In this document: one piece after another, positions 7,988 through 16,772 of the stretch | Numbering within the stretch: the first letter of the stretch is position 1 | How the letters are laid out: every line of letters begins with the position of its first letter | Source of the DNA: Streptosporangium sp. NBC_01495 | GTDB lineage: Bacteria > Actinomycetota > Actinomycetes > Streptosporangiales > Streptosporangiaceae | Length of the DNA stretch: 64,000 nt | Direction: 5' to 3' | NCBI RefSeq assembly: GCF_036250735.1 | Contig: NZ_CP109430.1 | Span: 5,952,001-6,016,000, forward strand | Notes under the pieces: generated by a model | Databases searched by the model: none | Seen by the model: only the letters and a program-made list of their open reading frames with translations | What the model was told of the DNA's origin: nothing | Program-made: the position numbers and the translations under genes

Positions 7988-9415
7988 GTGCCTCACAAGA
8001 GCATCCGGGTGCCCGGAGAGTCCCATCCGCGGCTCGACGACGGTTTCCAACGGATCCGCCGTGAGATGAAACTGCCCGAGGGATTCCCCCGGGCGGTGGT
8101 CGACGAGGCCGAGTGGGTCGCCGAGGTGCCCGCCCTGCCCCGGCTCGACCGGACCGACCTGCCCCTGATCACCATCGACCCTCCGGGGGCGATGGACCTC
8201 GACCAGGCCGTGCACCTGGAGGAGCAGCCCGGCGGCTACCGCGTCTGGTACGCCATCGCCGACGTCGGGGCGTTCGTCAGGCCCGGCGGCGCGATCGACG
8301 CCGAGGCCCGCGTCCGCGGCGAGACGGTCTACATGCCCGACGGGCGTGTGCCGCTGCACCCGCCCGTCCTGTCCGAGGGCGCCGCCAGCCTGCTGCCCGG
8401 CGTGACCCGGCCCGCCGCGCTGTGGTGCGTCGACCTGGACGCCGAAGGCCGGATCGTGGGCGCGGACGTGACCAGGGCGCTGGTGCGCAGCCGCGAGCGG
8501 CTCGACTACGACTACGCGCAGGCCGCGATCGACACCGGCACCGCCGACGGCACGCTGCGGCTGCTGGCCGAGATCGGCCGGCTCAGGCTCGCCCAGGAGC
8601 GGGCCAGGGGCGGCGTGACGCTGCCCACCCCCGACCAGGAGGTCGTCCCCGACGGTGACGGCTACCGGGTGGAGCTGCGTGCCCCGCTGGACGCCGAGGC
8701 GTGGAACGCGCAGATCTCGCTGCTGACGGGCATGGCCGCCGCCGCCATGATGCTGGACGCCGAGATCGGCCTGCTGCGGGTGCTGCCGCCCGCCCCGGCG
8801 GAGAGGATCGCCCAGGTCCGCCGGGTGGCCGCCGCGCTCGGCGTGCCCTGGCCCGAGGGCGCCGGGTACGGCGACGTCGTGCACTCCCTCGACCCGAAGA
8901 TCCCCGAGCAGGCCGCGTTCCTGCAGGAGTCGACGGTGCTGCTGCGCGGCGCCGGATACGTCGCCTTCAACGGCGAGCCGCCCGCGCAGGCGGAGCATGC
9001 CGCCGTGGGGGCGCCGTACGCGCACGTGACCGCTCCGCTGCGCCGCCTCATCGACCGCTACGCCACGGAGATCTGCCTGGCCATCGCGGCGGGTGAGCCG
9101 GTGCCCCAGGACGTCCAGCGGGCCATGGGCGAGCTGCCGGAGATCATGCACGCCACCGGGCGCCGCGCGGGCGGCGTCGAGCGGGCGTGCGTGGACCTGG
9201 TGGAGGCCTTCGTCCTCCGCGAGCGGGTGGGCCAGACGTTCGACGCCGTGGTGATCGACGTGGCCGGGGACCGGCCGTGGGGCCAGGTGCAGGTCACCGA
9301 CCCGGCGGTGGTGGCCCGCTGCGACGGCGAGGGGCTCCCGCTGGGGGAGACCGTACGCGTGCGGCTGACGCGCGCCGACCCAACCACCCGCGAGGTCCGT
9401 TTCAGCCTGGCCTGA
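7988..9415 (+). CDS. RNB-domain ribonuclease
   Basis: 475-residue exoribonuclease related to RNase II/R, lacking most of the flanking cold-shock and S1 domains. The RNB domain starts near residue 60 with ITIDPPGAMDLDQAVHLE, holding the catalytic Asp cluster. It continues through YAIADVGAFVRPGGAIDAEAR and ETVYMPDGRVPLHPPVLSE, and reaches VTAPLRRLIDRY near residue 350. The compact form is common in actinomycetes and probably processively degrades single-stranded RNA 3' to 5'. It is convergent with helY and separated from it by a strong hairpin. Translation is probably leaderless from the GTG at 7988. Confidence 0.9.
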   Translation: MPHKSIRVPGESHPRLDDGFQRIRREMKLPEGFPRAVVDEAEWVAEVPALPRLDRTDLPLITIDPPGAMDLDQAVHLEEQPGGYRVWYAIADVGAFVRPGGAIDAEARVRGETVYMPDGRVPLHPPVLSEGAASLLPGVTRPAALWCVDLDAEGRIVGADVTRALVRSRERLDYDYAQAAIDTGTADGTLRLLAEIGRLRLAQERARGGVTLPTPDQEVVPDGDGYRVELRAPLDAEAWNAQISLLTGMAAAAMMLDAEIGLLRVLPPAPAERIAQVRRVAAALGVPWPEGAGYGDVVHSLDPKIPEQAAFLQESTVLLRGAGYVAFNGEPPAQAEHAAVGAPYAHVTAPLRRLIDRYATEICLAIAAGEPVPQDVQRAMGELPEIMHATGRRAGGVERACVDLVEAFVLRERVGQTFDAVVIDVAGDRPWGQVQVTDPAVVARCDGEGLPLGETVRVRLTRADPTTREVRFSLA

Positions 9416-9426
9416 AGCCCCGGCAC

Positions 9427-9461
9427 CGGCCCGAGACCCCGCGGGTGGTCGGCTCGGGCCG
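9427..9461. terminator. Bidirectional terminator between the RNB gene and helY
   Basis: Perfect 9-bp arms (CGGCCCGAG at 9427-9435, complement at 9453-9461) lie in the 48-nt gap between convergent genes. An alternative 6-bp hairpin occupies 9448-9463. Confidence 0.6.
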
Positions 9462-9463
9462 AC

Positions 9464-12193
9464 TCAGGTCACGGACGAGTAGGCCACCACCCCGCGCCGC
9501 AGGGCGTCCATCGACTTGCCCGCGCTCTGCTTGACCTTGCTGCCCGCCGGGGCGGCGTCGGAGATCTGGCCGAGGAGGTCGAGCAGCTGCTTGGTCCAGC
9601 GGACGAAGTCTCCGGCGGCCAGCTCCGCACCGGCGACACCGTCGCGGAGCACGGCGTCCAGGGTGTGGCCCTTGGCCCAGCGGAAGGCCGCCCAGGCGAA
9701 GCCGAAGTCGGGCTCCCTGATGAACGACAGGCCGTGATCGCCCTCGATCGACTCCAGCTCACCCCAGAGGCGCACCATGTCCGCCAGCGTCTTCTGGGCC
9801 GCTCCCGCGGGGATCCTGGGCTGGCGGGCGTCGTCGGCCTGCCGCGACTCGAAGACCAGTGACGACACGCACGCGGCCAGCTCGGCCGGGTCCAGGTCGT
9901 CCCAGAGCCCCGCGCGCAGGCATTCGGCGGTCAGCAGGTCCAGCTCGGTGTAGAGCTGGGCCAGGCGGCGGCCCTCGGCGGTGACGCTCTCGCCGTCGAG
10001 GTAGCCGAGCTGGTCGAGCACGCCGCAGACCTTGTCGAAGGTGCGGGCGATGACGTGGGAGCGGCCCTCGACCCGGCGGCGCAGGCCCTCGGTCTCGCGG
10101 AGCAGCTTGTGGTAGCGCTCGGCCCAGCGGGCGTGGTCCTCGCGCTCGTCGCACCCGTGGCAGGGGTGCTGGCGGATCTCCCGGCGCAGGCGGTTGATCT
10201 CGTCGTCCTCCGCGGCGTGGTCGCGCGCCCTGACGGGCTTGCCGAAGTCACGGTCGCCGATCTTGGCGTGCACGGAGGAGACCAGGTTGGCCCGCTCCTT
10301 GGGCGACCGGGCGTTGAAGTTCTTCGGGATGCGCAGGTGCTCGACCGGCTCCACCGGGACGGGGAAGTCGGCCGGTGACAGCTTCTTGACCTGCTTGCCG
10401 ATGGTGAGCACCAGCGGGGACGGCCCCTCTCCCCGGGAGTTGAGGCCGGGGTCGAGGACGACGGCCAGACCGGCGCGGCGCCCCCCGGGAACCCTGATGA
10501 TGTCGCCGGGCTTGAGCGCCTCCAGCGAGCGCAGCGCCTGCGTCCTGCGGGCCGCGCCGCGCTGGCGCGACAGCTCGGCCTCCCTGTCGGACAGGGCCCT
10601 GCGCATCGCGGCGTACTCCTCGAAGTCGCCCAGGTGGCAGGTCATCGCCTGGCGGTAGCCCTCCAGGGCCTCCTCCGCGCGGCGCACCTGCTTGGCGATG
10701 CCCACCACGGCCCGGTCGGCCTGGAACTGCGCGAACGAGGACTCCAGGAGGGTCCTGGCCCGCTCCCTGCCCACCTGGCCGACGAGGTTGACCGCCATGT
10801 TGTACGAGGGGCGGAAGCTGGAGCGCAGCGGGTAGGTGCGGGTGCTGGCCAGGCCGGCGACCTGGAGCGGGTCGGTGCCGGGCTGCCACTGGACGACCGC
10901 GTGGCCCTCCACGTCGATGCCGCGGCGCCCGGCCCGCCCGGTGAGCTGGGTGTACTCGCCGGGGGTGAGGTCGGCGTGGGTCTCGCCGTTCCACTTGTCG
11001 AGTTTCTCGATCACCACGGAGCGGGCGGGCATGTTGATGCCCAGCGCGAGGGTCTCGGTGGCGAACACGGCCTTGACCAGGCCCCGGGTGAACAGCTCCT
11101 CGACGACCTCCTTGAAGGTCGGGAGCATGCCCGCGTGGTGGGCGGCCAGGCCGCGCTCCAGGGCGTCGCGCCACTCCAGGTAGCCGAGCACGCCCAGGTC
11201 CTCGTCGGGCAGGTGCGCGGTGCGCTCGTCGACGATCTGCCGGATCTCGTGCCGCTCGGCGTCGGTGGTGAGCCGGATGCCGTCGTGCAGGCACTGCATG
11301 ACGGCGGCGTCGCAACCGGCCCTGGAGAAGATGAACGTGATCGCGGGCAGCAGGGCGTCGGCGTCCAGGCGCTCGATGGCCGCCGCCCGGTCCGGCGGGC
11401 CGTTCCTGCGGGGCCGCGAGTAGCCTCGGCGCCCCCTGCCGTACGCCTGGCGCTCCTCGTCCCTGGCGATGCGCAGGAGGTTGGGGTTGATCTGCGGGCG
11501 CCGGTCCTCGTCGCCGGTGACGAACAGGTCGTAGATGCGGCTGCCGACGAGCATGTGCTGCCAGAGCGGGACCGGGCGGTGCTCGTCGACGATGACGCTG
11601 GTGTCGCCGCGGACCTCGCCCATCCACTCGCCGAACTCCTCGGCGTTGCTGACCGTGGCCGACAGGGCGACCAGGCGCACCGACTCGGGCAGGTGGATGA
11701 TCACTTCCTCCCAGACCGCGCCGCGGAACCGGTCGGCGAGGTAGTGGACCTCGTCCATGACGACGAAACCGAGCCCCGCCAGGGTGGAGGACCCGGCGTA
11801 GAGCATGTTGCGCAGCACCTCGGTCGTCATGACGACGATGGGGGCCTCGCCGTTGACGCTGTTGTCACCGGTGAGCAGGCCCACCTTGTCGGCGCCGTAT
11901 CGCCTGACCAGGTCGTTGTACTTCTGGTTGGACAGCGCCTTGATCGGGGTGGTGTAGAAGCACTTGCGGCCCTCCTGCAGGGCCACGTGCACCGCGAACT
12001 CGCCCACCACGGTCTTGCCCGAGCCGGTGGGGGCCGCCACGAGGACCCCGTCGCCCGCCTCCAGCGCCCGGCAGGCGTCGAGCTGGAAGTCGTCCAGCTC
12101 GAAGTCGTACAGGCCGCGGAACGAGGTCAGCGCTGGGCCACTCTCGGCTTGGCTCTGACGGAAGGCAGCGTATCGTTCCGCTGGGGTCGTCAT
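9464..12193 (-). CDS. helY: Ski2/Mtr4-like DEAD/DEAH RNA helicase HelY
   Basis: 909-residue superfamily 2 helicase. Walker A is APTGSGKTVVGE (about residues 55-66), the DEVH box is VVMDEVHYLAD, motif III is ALSATVSNAEE, and motif VI is QLTGRAGRRGIDVEG. A C-terminal DSHCT-type helical domain follows (about residues 720-909). It should unwind structured RNA using ATP; the exact role in actinobacteria is not settled. The neighbours pafBC-tat-dagK match the helY context in mycobacteria. The ATG is preceded by TAGGCT 6 nt upstream, so it probably has its own leaderless promoter in addition to any readthrough from dagK. Confidence 0.93.
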   Translation of the reverse strand: MTTPAERYAAFRQSQAESGPALTSFRGLYDFELDDFQLDACRALEAGDGVLVAAPTGSGKTVVGEFAVHVALQEGRKCFYTTPIKALSNQKYNDLVRRYGADKVGLLTGDNSVNGEAPIVVMTTEVLRNMLYAGSSTLAGLGFVVMDEVHYLADRFRGAVWEEVIIHLPESVRLVALSATVSNAEEFGEWMGEVRGDTSVIVDEHRPVPLWQHMLVGSRIYDLFVTGDEDRRPQINPNLLRIARDEERQAYGRGRRGYSRPRRNGPPDRAAAIERLDADALLPAITFIFSRAGCDAAVMQCLHDGIRLTTDAERHEIRQIVDERTAHLPDEDLGVLGYLEWRDALERGLAAHHAGMLPTFKEVVEELFTRGLVKAVFATETLALGINMPARSVVIEKLDKWNGETHADLTPGEYTQLTGRAGRRGIDVEGHAVVQWQPGTDPLQVAGLASTRTYPLRSSFRPSYNMAVNLVGQVGRERARTLLESSFAQFQADRAVVGIAKQVRRAEEALEGYRQAMTCHLGDFEEYAAMRRALSDREAELSRQRGAARRTQALRSLEALKPGDIIRVPGGRRAGLAVVLDPGLNSRGEGPSPLVLTIGKQVKKLSPADFPVPVEPVEHLRIPKNFNARSPKERANLVSSVHAKIGDRDFGKPVRARDHAAEDDEINRLRREIRQHPCHGCDEREDHARWAERYHKLLRETEGLRRRVEGRSHVIARTFDKVCGVLDQLGYLDGESVTAEGRRLAQLYTELDLLTAECLRAGLWDDLDPAELAACVSSLVFESRQADDARQPRIPAGAAQKTLADMVRLWGELESIEGDHGLSFIREPDFGFAWAAFRWAKGHTLDAVLRDGVAGAELAAGDFVRWTKQLLDLLGQISDAAPAGSKVKQSAGKSMDALRRGVVAYSSVT

Positions 12194-12199
12194 GCGTCC

Positions 12200-12205
12200 A
12201 GCCTA
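12200..12205 (-). promoter_or_regulatory. Leaderless -10 hexamer (TAGGCT) for helY
   Basis: TAGGCT, minus strand, ends 6 nt before the helY ATG, matching the pattern seen at nine other genes here. Confidence 0.5.
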
Positions 12206-12319
12206 CCGATATCGGGATTCCGGTCCGTCCCCCCTTCTCCCGGGACCCCGCCGATCGCGCGGGCGGTCCCGGGCCCGCCACCGGCCCGCCCCGGGCGGCA
12301 CCGGCGGGCGGCAGCGGCC

Positions 12320-13195
12320 CTAGACGAGGACCGCCAGCGCGCCGGGGACGATCTCGCACGTCAGCGGGGTGGGACCGACCCGCTCGCCGTCGGCGTAGGC
12401 GATCACTCCCGGCGCCTCCACGGTCACCCGGCGGGCGCGGCGCATGGTGACGGCGGGGTGGGCGCCGTGGGAGCCCCGGTAGACGCGGGGGAAGACGCGC
12501 AGGAACTCCCCCCTGGGGACGGCGTCGAGGATCGTCACGTCCAGCAGGCCGTCGTCCGGGACGGCGCCGGGACACACGCGCATGCCGACGCCGTAGGAGG
12601 AGGTGTTGCCGACCGCGACCAGCATCGCCTCACGTTCGACGATCTCACCGTCCAGGTCGATCCTGAAGGGGATGGGCCGGAAGGAGCGCAGCTCCTCGGC
12701 GAGGGCGACCAGGTATCTGGCCATCCCGGGCGGCCAGGTCATCGTGTTGGCCCGCTCGTTGACCCGGGAGTCGAAGCCGCAGGCCAGCACCCCGGCGAAC
12801 CACTCGTCCCGGCCCGCCTTCGCGGCGTCGACCGTGCGCACCCGCCCGCGCAGCACGGTGTCGGCGGCGGCCAGCGGCGCCTTCAGGGGAATGCCGAGCG
12901 CGGCGGCGATGTCGTTGCCGGTGCCCACCGGGATGACGCCCAGCGGCACGCCGCTGCCCGCGACCGCCTGGAGGGCCAGGTGGACCAGGCCGTCACCGCC
13001 GAAGGCGACCAGCGCCTCCGGCTCCTCGGCGACGGCGGTGCAGGCGCGTTCCAGGGCGTCGGAGGCGGAGTCTCCGAGGATCACCGAGACCTCGCGCCCG
13101 CCCTGCCGCAGGCGGTCGAGCACCGGGGAGAGCAGTCCCCGCGAACGGCCGCCGCGGGCGGCGGGGTTGACGAGGACTGCGATCTCTGCGGGCAC
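12320..13195 (-). CDS. Diacylglycerol kinase family lipid kinase
   Basis: 291-residue soluble lipid kinase of the DagK/YegS family, using ATP to phosphorylate a diacylglycerol-like lipid or sphingoid base. Visible motifs are the N-terminal LVNPAARGGRSRG, the catalytic-loop VAFGGDGLVHLALQAV near residue 65, and the PVGTGNDIAAALG segment near residue 90. The C-terminal beta-sandwich ends GVIAYADGERVGPTPL. It lies between tatC and helY in the order usual for this cluster. The GTG start has TAAGTT 7 nt upstream, indicating a separate leaderless promoter within the gap after tatC. Confidence 0.9.
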   Translation of the reverse strand: MPAEIAVLVNPAARGGRSRGLLSPVLDRLRQGGREVSVILGDSASDALERACTAVAEEPEALVAFGGDGLVHLALQAVAGSGVPLGVIPVGTGNDIAAALGIPLKAPLAAADTVLRGRVRTVDAAKAGRDEWFAGVLACGFDSRVNERANTMTWPPGMARYLVALAEELRSFRPIPFRIDLDGEIVEREAMLVAVGNTSSYGVGMRVCPGAVPDDGLLDVTILDAVPRGEFLRVFPRVYRGSHGAHPAVTMRRARRVTVEAPGVIAYADGERVGPTPLTCEIVPGALAVLV

Positions 13196-13202
13196 AGACC
13201 GG

Positions 13203-13208
13203 AACTTA
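13203..13208 (-). promoter_or_regulatory. Leaderless -10 hexamer (TAAGTT) for the lipid kinase
   Basis: TAAGTT, minus strand, ends 7 nt before the GTG at 13195, inside the short tatC-dagK gap. Confidence 0.5.
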
Positions 13209-13212
13209 TCCC

Positions 13213-14151
13213 CTATCTGCTGGGATCGGTGTCGGTCGTTCTCGAATCGATAGGAGCCGGATCGCCGACGGGGGTCACGTCGCCCAGGGACGAGGTGTCG
13301 TCGTCGAGCGAGGAGGCCTCGTCGTCGGACAGGTGGGAGAAGTCCTCGGCCTTGGCCTGTCTCCTGTCACGCAGGTACATGACCCCTTCGGCCAGGGCGA
13401 ACAGCACCACCATCGGGACGGCCAGGGCGATCATCGAGAACGGGTCGGTGCTCGGTGTGGCCAGCGCGGCGAAGAGGAACATGATGAAGATGACCATGCG
13501 GCGGTGCTTGGCCACGGTGGCGTGCGACAGGACGCCGATGACGTTCAGGAACACCATCAGCAGCGGCAGCTCGAACGAGACGCCGAAGATGATGATCATG
13601 ACCAGCGCGTAGCTGAGGTATTCGTCCATCTCCAGCAGCGGCACCGCGTTGTCCGGCGCGAAGCCGAGCAGGAGCGCCAGGCCGGTGTCCATGATGAAGT
13701 AGGCGAGCGCCGCGCCCGCCAGGAACAGCGGGATCGCCAGGCCGAGGAACGAGATCGAGTAGCGCTTCTCGTTGCGGTACAGGCCCGGGGTCACGAAGCC
13801 CCAGATCTGGTACAGCCACACCGGCGAGGAGACCACCAGCGCGAACATCGCCGCGACCTTCAGGTTCACCAGGAACGCCTCGAAGACACCGCGGATGGCG
13901 AACGTGCACTCGCCCTCCCGCAGGATCTGCGAGGCGGGCAGCTGGCAGTAGGGCTCGGTGATGAAGGTCCAGATCGGCTGGAAGAAGATGAAGCCGACGA
14001 TGATCCCCGCGACCAGCGCCAGCAGGACGATGACCAGCCGGTTACGCAGCTCGCGCAGGTGCTCCATGAGCGGCATGCGACCGTCGCCCGCCTCGGCGGG
14101 CGGCGGTGCCGCCCCGTTCCGGCCCGATTTGGGCCACTTCAGCAGCGCCAT
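13213..14151 (-). CDS. tatC: Twin-arginine translocase subunit TatC
   Basis: 312-residue integral membrane protein, the receptor for twin-arginine signal peptides. It shows the N-terminal signature MPLMEHLRELRNRLV, the first transmembrane helix at about residues 35-60, and six predicted membrane segments in all. Landmarks are ASPVWLYQIWGFVTPGLYRNEKR (cytoplasmic loop), SFELPLLMVFLN and LATPSTDPFSMIALAVPM. The 25-residue N-terminal extension and the acidic, Ser-rich C-terminal tail (SSLDDDTSSLGD) are typical for actinomycetes. It works with TatA, encoded 58 nt upstream in the same direction. Confidence 0.96.
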   Translation of the reverse strand: MALLKWPKSGRNGAAPPPAEAGDGRMPLMEHLRELRNRLVIVLLALVAGIIVGFIFFQPIWTFITEPYCQLPASQILREGECTFAIRGVFEAFLVNLKVAAMFALVVSSPVWLYQIWGFVTPGLYRNEKRYSISFLGLAIPLFLAGAALAYFIMDTGLALLLGFAPDNAVPLLEMDEYLSYALVMIIIFGVSFELPLLMVFLNVIGVLSHATVAKHRRMVIFIMFLFAALATPSTDPFSMIALAVPMVVLFALAEGVMYLRDRRQAKAEDFSHLSDDEASSLDDDTSSLGDVTPVGDPAPIDSRTTDTDPSR

Positions 14152-14209
14152 TCGCGAATCCTGGGGTGACGAGTCGAGTGATCAGGGTAGATCTTCAGGC
14201 TACCGCCGA

Positions 14210-14545
14210 TCACTGCGACTTGGGCGCTCCGGCCTGGGCGCGCAGCCGGGCGGCCTGCTCCTCCAGCCGGCGGGCCTCCTCCTCGGCGCTCGGCGCGGGG
14301 GCCGGGGCCTGGGTCGCGGCCGGGATCGGCTGCGGAACCGGGGCGGCGGGCTGGGGCTGCGCCTGGACGACCGTGGCGGTCGCGGTCTGCGGCTCGTCCT
14401 CGTCGCGGAGCTTGGCGGTCTCCGACTTGAAGATGCGCAGCGACCGGCCGAGCCCGCGGGCGGCTTCCGGCAGCTTCTTCGCACCGAAGAGCAGCACCAG
14501 GATCAGGCCGATGATGATCAGCTCAGTGGGTCCGAGGTTGGGCAT
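14210..14545 (-). CDS. tatA: Twin-arginine translocase pore subunit TatA
   Basis: 111 residues. One N-terminal membrane helix (MPNLGPTELIIIGLILVLLF) is followed by the hinge FGAKKLPEAARGLG and an amphipathic helix (SLRIFKSETAKLRDED). The rest is a Pro/Ala/Gln-rich tail ending in charged residues. It oligomerises with TatC to move folded proteins across the membrane. Its ATG overlaps the TAA of the upstream small membrane protein by one base (TAATG), so the two are translationally coupled. Confidence 0.95.
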   Translation of the reverse strand: MPNLGPTELIIIGLILVLLFGAKKLPEAARGLGRSLRIFKSETAKLRDEDEPQTATATVVQAQPQPAAPVPQPIPAATQAPAPAPSAEEEARRLEEQAARLRAQAGAPKSQ

Positions 14546-14799
14546 TACACATCCTTACGCCGGGCGACGTGCAGTCTCTGTTCACGATCGTACGCTCCCC
14601 AGGAGACATACTCATCCCTTTGGCCCCGTACAGTCGCCGTACGCTCGCCGAACAGAACCCGAACGGGTTCGAGTCTCCCCTCCGTGCGATCGACCTCGCG
14701 GCCCAGCTCTGCGGCCGCACGCAGCACGCGCACGGTCAGAAAGGCCAGGACGGCCAGCCCGGCGAGGGCCAGCGAGATCGCGGCGATGATCCAGCTCAT
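14545..14799 (-). CDS. Small single-pass membrane protein between pafC and tatA
   Basis: 84 residues with one N-terminal helix (SWIIAAISLALAGLAVLAFL) and a charged cytoplasmic tail rich in Arg and Glu. The tail AAELGREVDRTEGRLEPVR looks like a short coiled coil. The gene sits 24 nt after pafC and overlaps tatA by one base. Function is unknown. Co-translation with tatA makes a membrane-envelope role plausible, but nothing in the sequence proves it. Confidence 0.8.
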   Translation of the reverse strand: MSWIIAAISLALAGLAVLAFLTVRVLRAAAELGREVDRTEGRLEPVRVLFGERTATVRGQRDEYVSWGAYDREQRLHVARRKDV

Positions 14800-14823
14800 G
14801 TCGGGAGGCTCCAGCTCCGTGCG

Positions 14824-15780
14824 TCAGGAAACCGACTCGTAACGATTCAGCGCGGCGGTGGCCGCGGCCCGGACGCTCTCGTCCAGCGAGGCGGGCGAGA
14901 CCACCCTGCCGGTGTCGCCGAGGCGCAGCGCCAGGCGTACCAGCCAGCCCTGGTCCCTGGCCCGCAGGGCCACCCGCACGCGGCCCTCGCCGAGCTCCTC
15001 GACCCGCTCGCACGGGTAGTACTCGGCGACCCAGCGGCCCGCGGCGGTCAGCTCGAGCTCCACCAGCTCGTCGGTCGGCGAGGGCCGGAACACCCCGGGC
15101 GTCACCTCGTCGGCCACGGCGCCCGCGGGCGGGTCGGCGGGCACGTCGAGCACGTCGACGGAGAGCATCCGGTCCACCCGGAACAGCCGGACCGCCTCGG
15201 CCCGGTAACACCAGCCCGACAGGTAGGGGCGGCCGTCCACGACGACCAGCCGCATCGGGTCGACCTCGCGCGGGGTGATCTCGTCGCGTCCCGGCACGTA
15301 GTAGCGCAGCGACAGCCGCCTGCGGCTCCGCAGCGCCTCGTTGACACTGGGCAGCGCGTCGGGCGCGGCGTCGACCTCCACCGCGACCTGGCTGCTGACC
15401 GCCGCCGCGCCCTCGCCCGAGGCCTGCTCGAACTTGGCGATGACCCGGGCCAGCGCGTCGCGCTCCCCGAACTCCGGCATCTCGGCGAGCAGGCGCAGCG
15501 CGACCAGCAGGGCGCTGGCCTCGTCCACGCCCAGCCGCAGCGGGCGGGCGATGGTCTCGGCGTTGTCGATGACGATCTCCCCGCCGTCCCACGACACGTC
15601 GATCAGGTCGCCGGGGGTGTGGCCGGGCAGCCCGCACATCCAGACCAGCTGCAGGTCGTCGATGAGCTGCTTCTCGCTCAGCCCGAAGATCTTCGCGACC
15701 TCGGGCACCTGGGCCCCGGGGTGCGACATCAGGTAGGGCACCAGTGCCAGCAGCCTGGGCAGGCGATCGGCTGTGCTCAC
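14824..15780 (-). CDS. pafC: WYL-domain transcriptional regulator PafC
   Basis: 318 residues: an N-terminal winged helix (LLALVPYLMSHPGAQVPEVAKIFGLSEKQLIDDL), a WYL domain from about residue 140 (SLRYYVPGRDEITPREVDP, DGRPYLSGWCYRAEAVRLFRVDRM) and a C-terminal WCX domain. PafB and PafC act together as activators of the RecA-independent DNA damage response in mycobacteria; that role is known for the family and is inferred here. The GTG start overlaps the pafB TGA by 4 nt (GTGA), so the partners are co-translated. Confidence 0.93.
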   Translation of the reverse strand: MSTADRLPRLLALVPYLMSHPGAQVPEVAKIFGLSEKQLIDDLQLVWMCGLPGHTPGDLIDVSWDGGEIVIDNAETIARPLRLGVDEASALLVALRLLAEMPEFGERDALARVIAKFEQASGEGAAAVSSQVAVEVDAAPDALPSVNEALRSRRRLSLRYYVPGRDEITPREVDPMRLVVVDGRPYLSGWCYRAEAVRLFRVDRMLSVDVLDVPADPPAGAVADEVTPGVFRPSPTDELVELELTAAGRWVAEYYPCERVEELGEGRVRVALRARDQGWLVRLALRLGDTGRVVSPASLDESVRAAATAALNRYESVS

Positions 15781-16733
15781 GCGAGTGCTCCCTTCAGGCG
15801 GCAGATGACCGCGTCACGGGCGTCCGGCGGGCCGACCACCTCGGCGTCCGCGGCGAAGCCCACGATCCACCCGGCCAGGCGGCCGGGGTCGGTGAAGTCG
15901 ACGTCCAGCTCGTCCCAGCCGCCACCGGCGGGCCGCACCGCCTTCGCCACCTGGCGCAGCCCCTGGCAGGTGTCCTGCCTGACCCGGATGAGGGCGGTGC
16001 GCTCGCGGACGGCGGCGTCGCTGAATCCGACCATGGACTTGATGTCGACGCCCTCGGGCACCACCACGGCGCCGGGGCGGCCGACGGTGGTGACCGTGCC
16101 GCTGATCCGGCTGAGCCGGAAGACCCTGGGGGCGTCCCGGTCGCGGTCGTGGCCGACCATGTACCAGCGGCCCCGGCGGCTGACGACGCCCCACGGCTCC
16201 ACGGTGCGGGTCAGCACGTTCTGGCTGGCCGCCGCCCGGTAGGCGAAGCGGACCGCGCGCCGGTCGCGCACGGCCTCCCACAGCGCGGGGAAGGACGGGT
16301 CCTGGGTGTCGACGCGCAGCTCCAGCGCCCCGCCGAGCACCCCGTGGGCCTCGTCGGTCTGCACGCCCCCGGCGCGCAGCTTCAGCAGGGCCCCGCTGGC
16401 CGCCTCGGCCAAACTGGCCCGCTGCCACACCTGGGCCGCCAGGCCCACCACGGCGGCCTCGTCGGGCTCCAGGGTGATCTCCGGCAGCTCGTACGCCGAG
16501 CGGACGATCCGGTAGCCGGGATCCTCCTCCCACGGGTCCTTGTGGACCTCGATCGGGATGCCTATCTCCCGCAGCTCGTTCTTGTCCCGCTCGAACATCC
16601 GCTGGAAGGCCTCGTCGTTGTCGGCGTCGTAGCCCGGCACCGCCTGGCGGATGTGCTCGGCACTGAGCGGCCGCCGCGTGGCCAGCAGGCAGATCACGAG
16701 ATTGAGCAGCCGCTCGGTCTTCCGGCGCGACAT
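15777..16733 (-). CDS. pafB: WYL-domain transcriptional regulator PafB
   Basis: 318 residues. An N-terminal winged-helix region (KTERLLNLVICLLATRRPL, then a recognition segment) leads to a WYL domain with the family motif RGRWYMVGHDRDRDAPRVFRLSRI near residue 190 and a C-terminal WCX domain. The ATG at 16733 is preceded by GGAGGAGG, which fixes the start despite a longer open frame upstream. PafB pairs with PafC. The name reflects its place next to pafA in mycobacteria, although in this genome pafA is about 4 kb away. Confidence 0.93.
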   Translation of the reverse strand: MSRRKTERLLNLVICLLATRRPLSAEHIRQAVPGYDADNDEAFQRMFERDKNELREIGIPIEVHKDPWEEDPGYRIVRSAYELPEITLEPDEAAVVGLAAQVWQRASLAEAASGALLKLRAGGVQTDEAHGVLGGALELRVDTQDPSFPALWEAVRDRRAVRFAYRAAASQNVLTRTVEPWGVVSRRGRWYMVGHDRDRDAPRVFRLSRISGTVTTVGRPGAVVVPEGVDIKSMVGFSDAAVRERTALIRVRQDTCQGLRQVAKAVRPAGGGWDELDVDFTDPGRLAGWIVGFAADAEVVGPPDARDAVICRLKGALA

Positions 16734-16760
16734 CCGGCCTCCTCCCTGTTCGAGTGACGC

Positions 16761-16766
16761 TACCCT
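16761..16766 (+). promoter_or_regulatory. Leaderless -10 hexamer (TACCCT) for the DUF3866 gene
   Basis: TACCCT ends 6 nt before the GTG at 16773, in the 39-nt divergent gap with pafB. Confidence 0.5.
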
Positions 16767-16772
16767 TCCCCC

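Noticed and set aside
10634..13612. 992-codon open frame opposite helY and the lipid kinase
   Set aside because: Antisense to two unmistakable genes with conserved motifs; no recognisable protein features.
15777..16772. PafBC-type damage promoter (TTGTC followed by a -10) near the proteasome genes
   Set aside because: No convincing match was found upstream of any gene in the window by eye; a pattern search would be needed.
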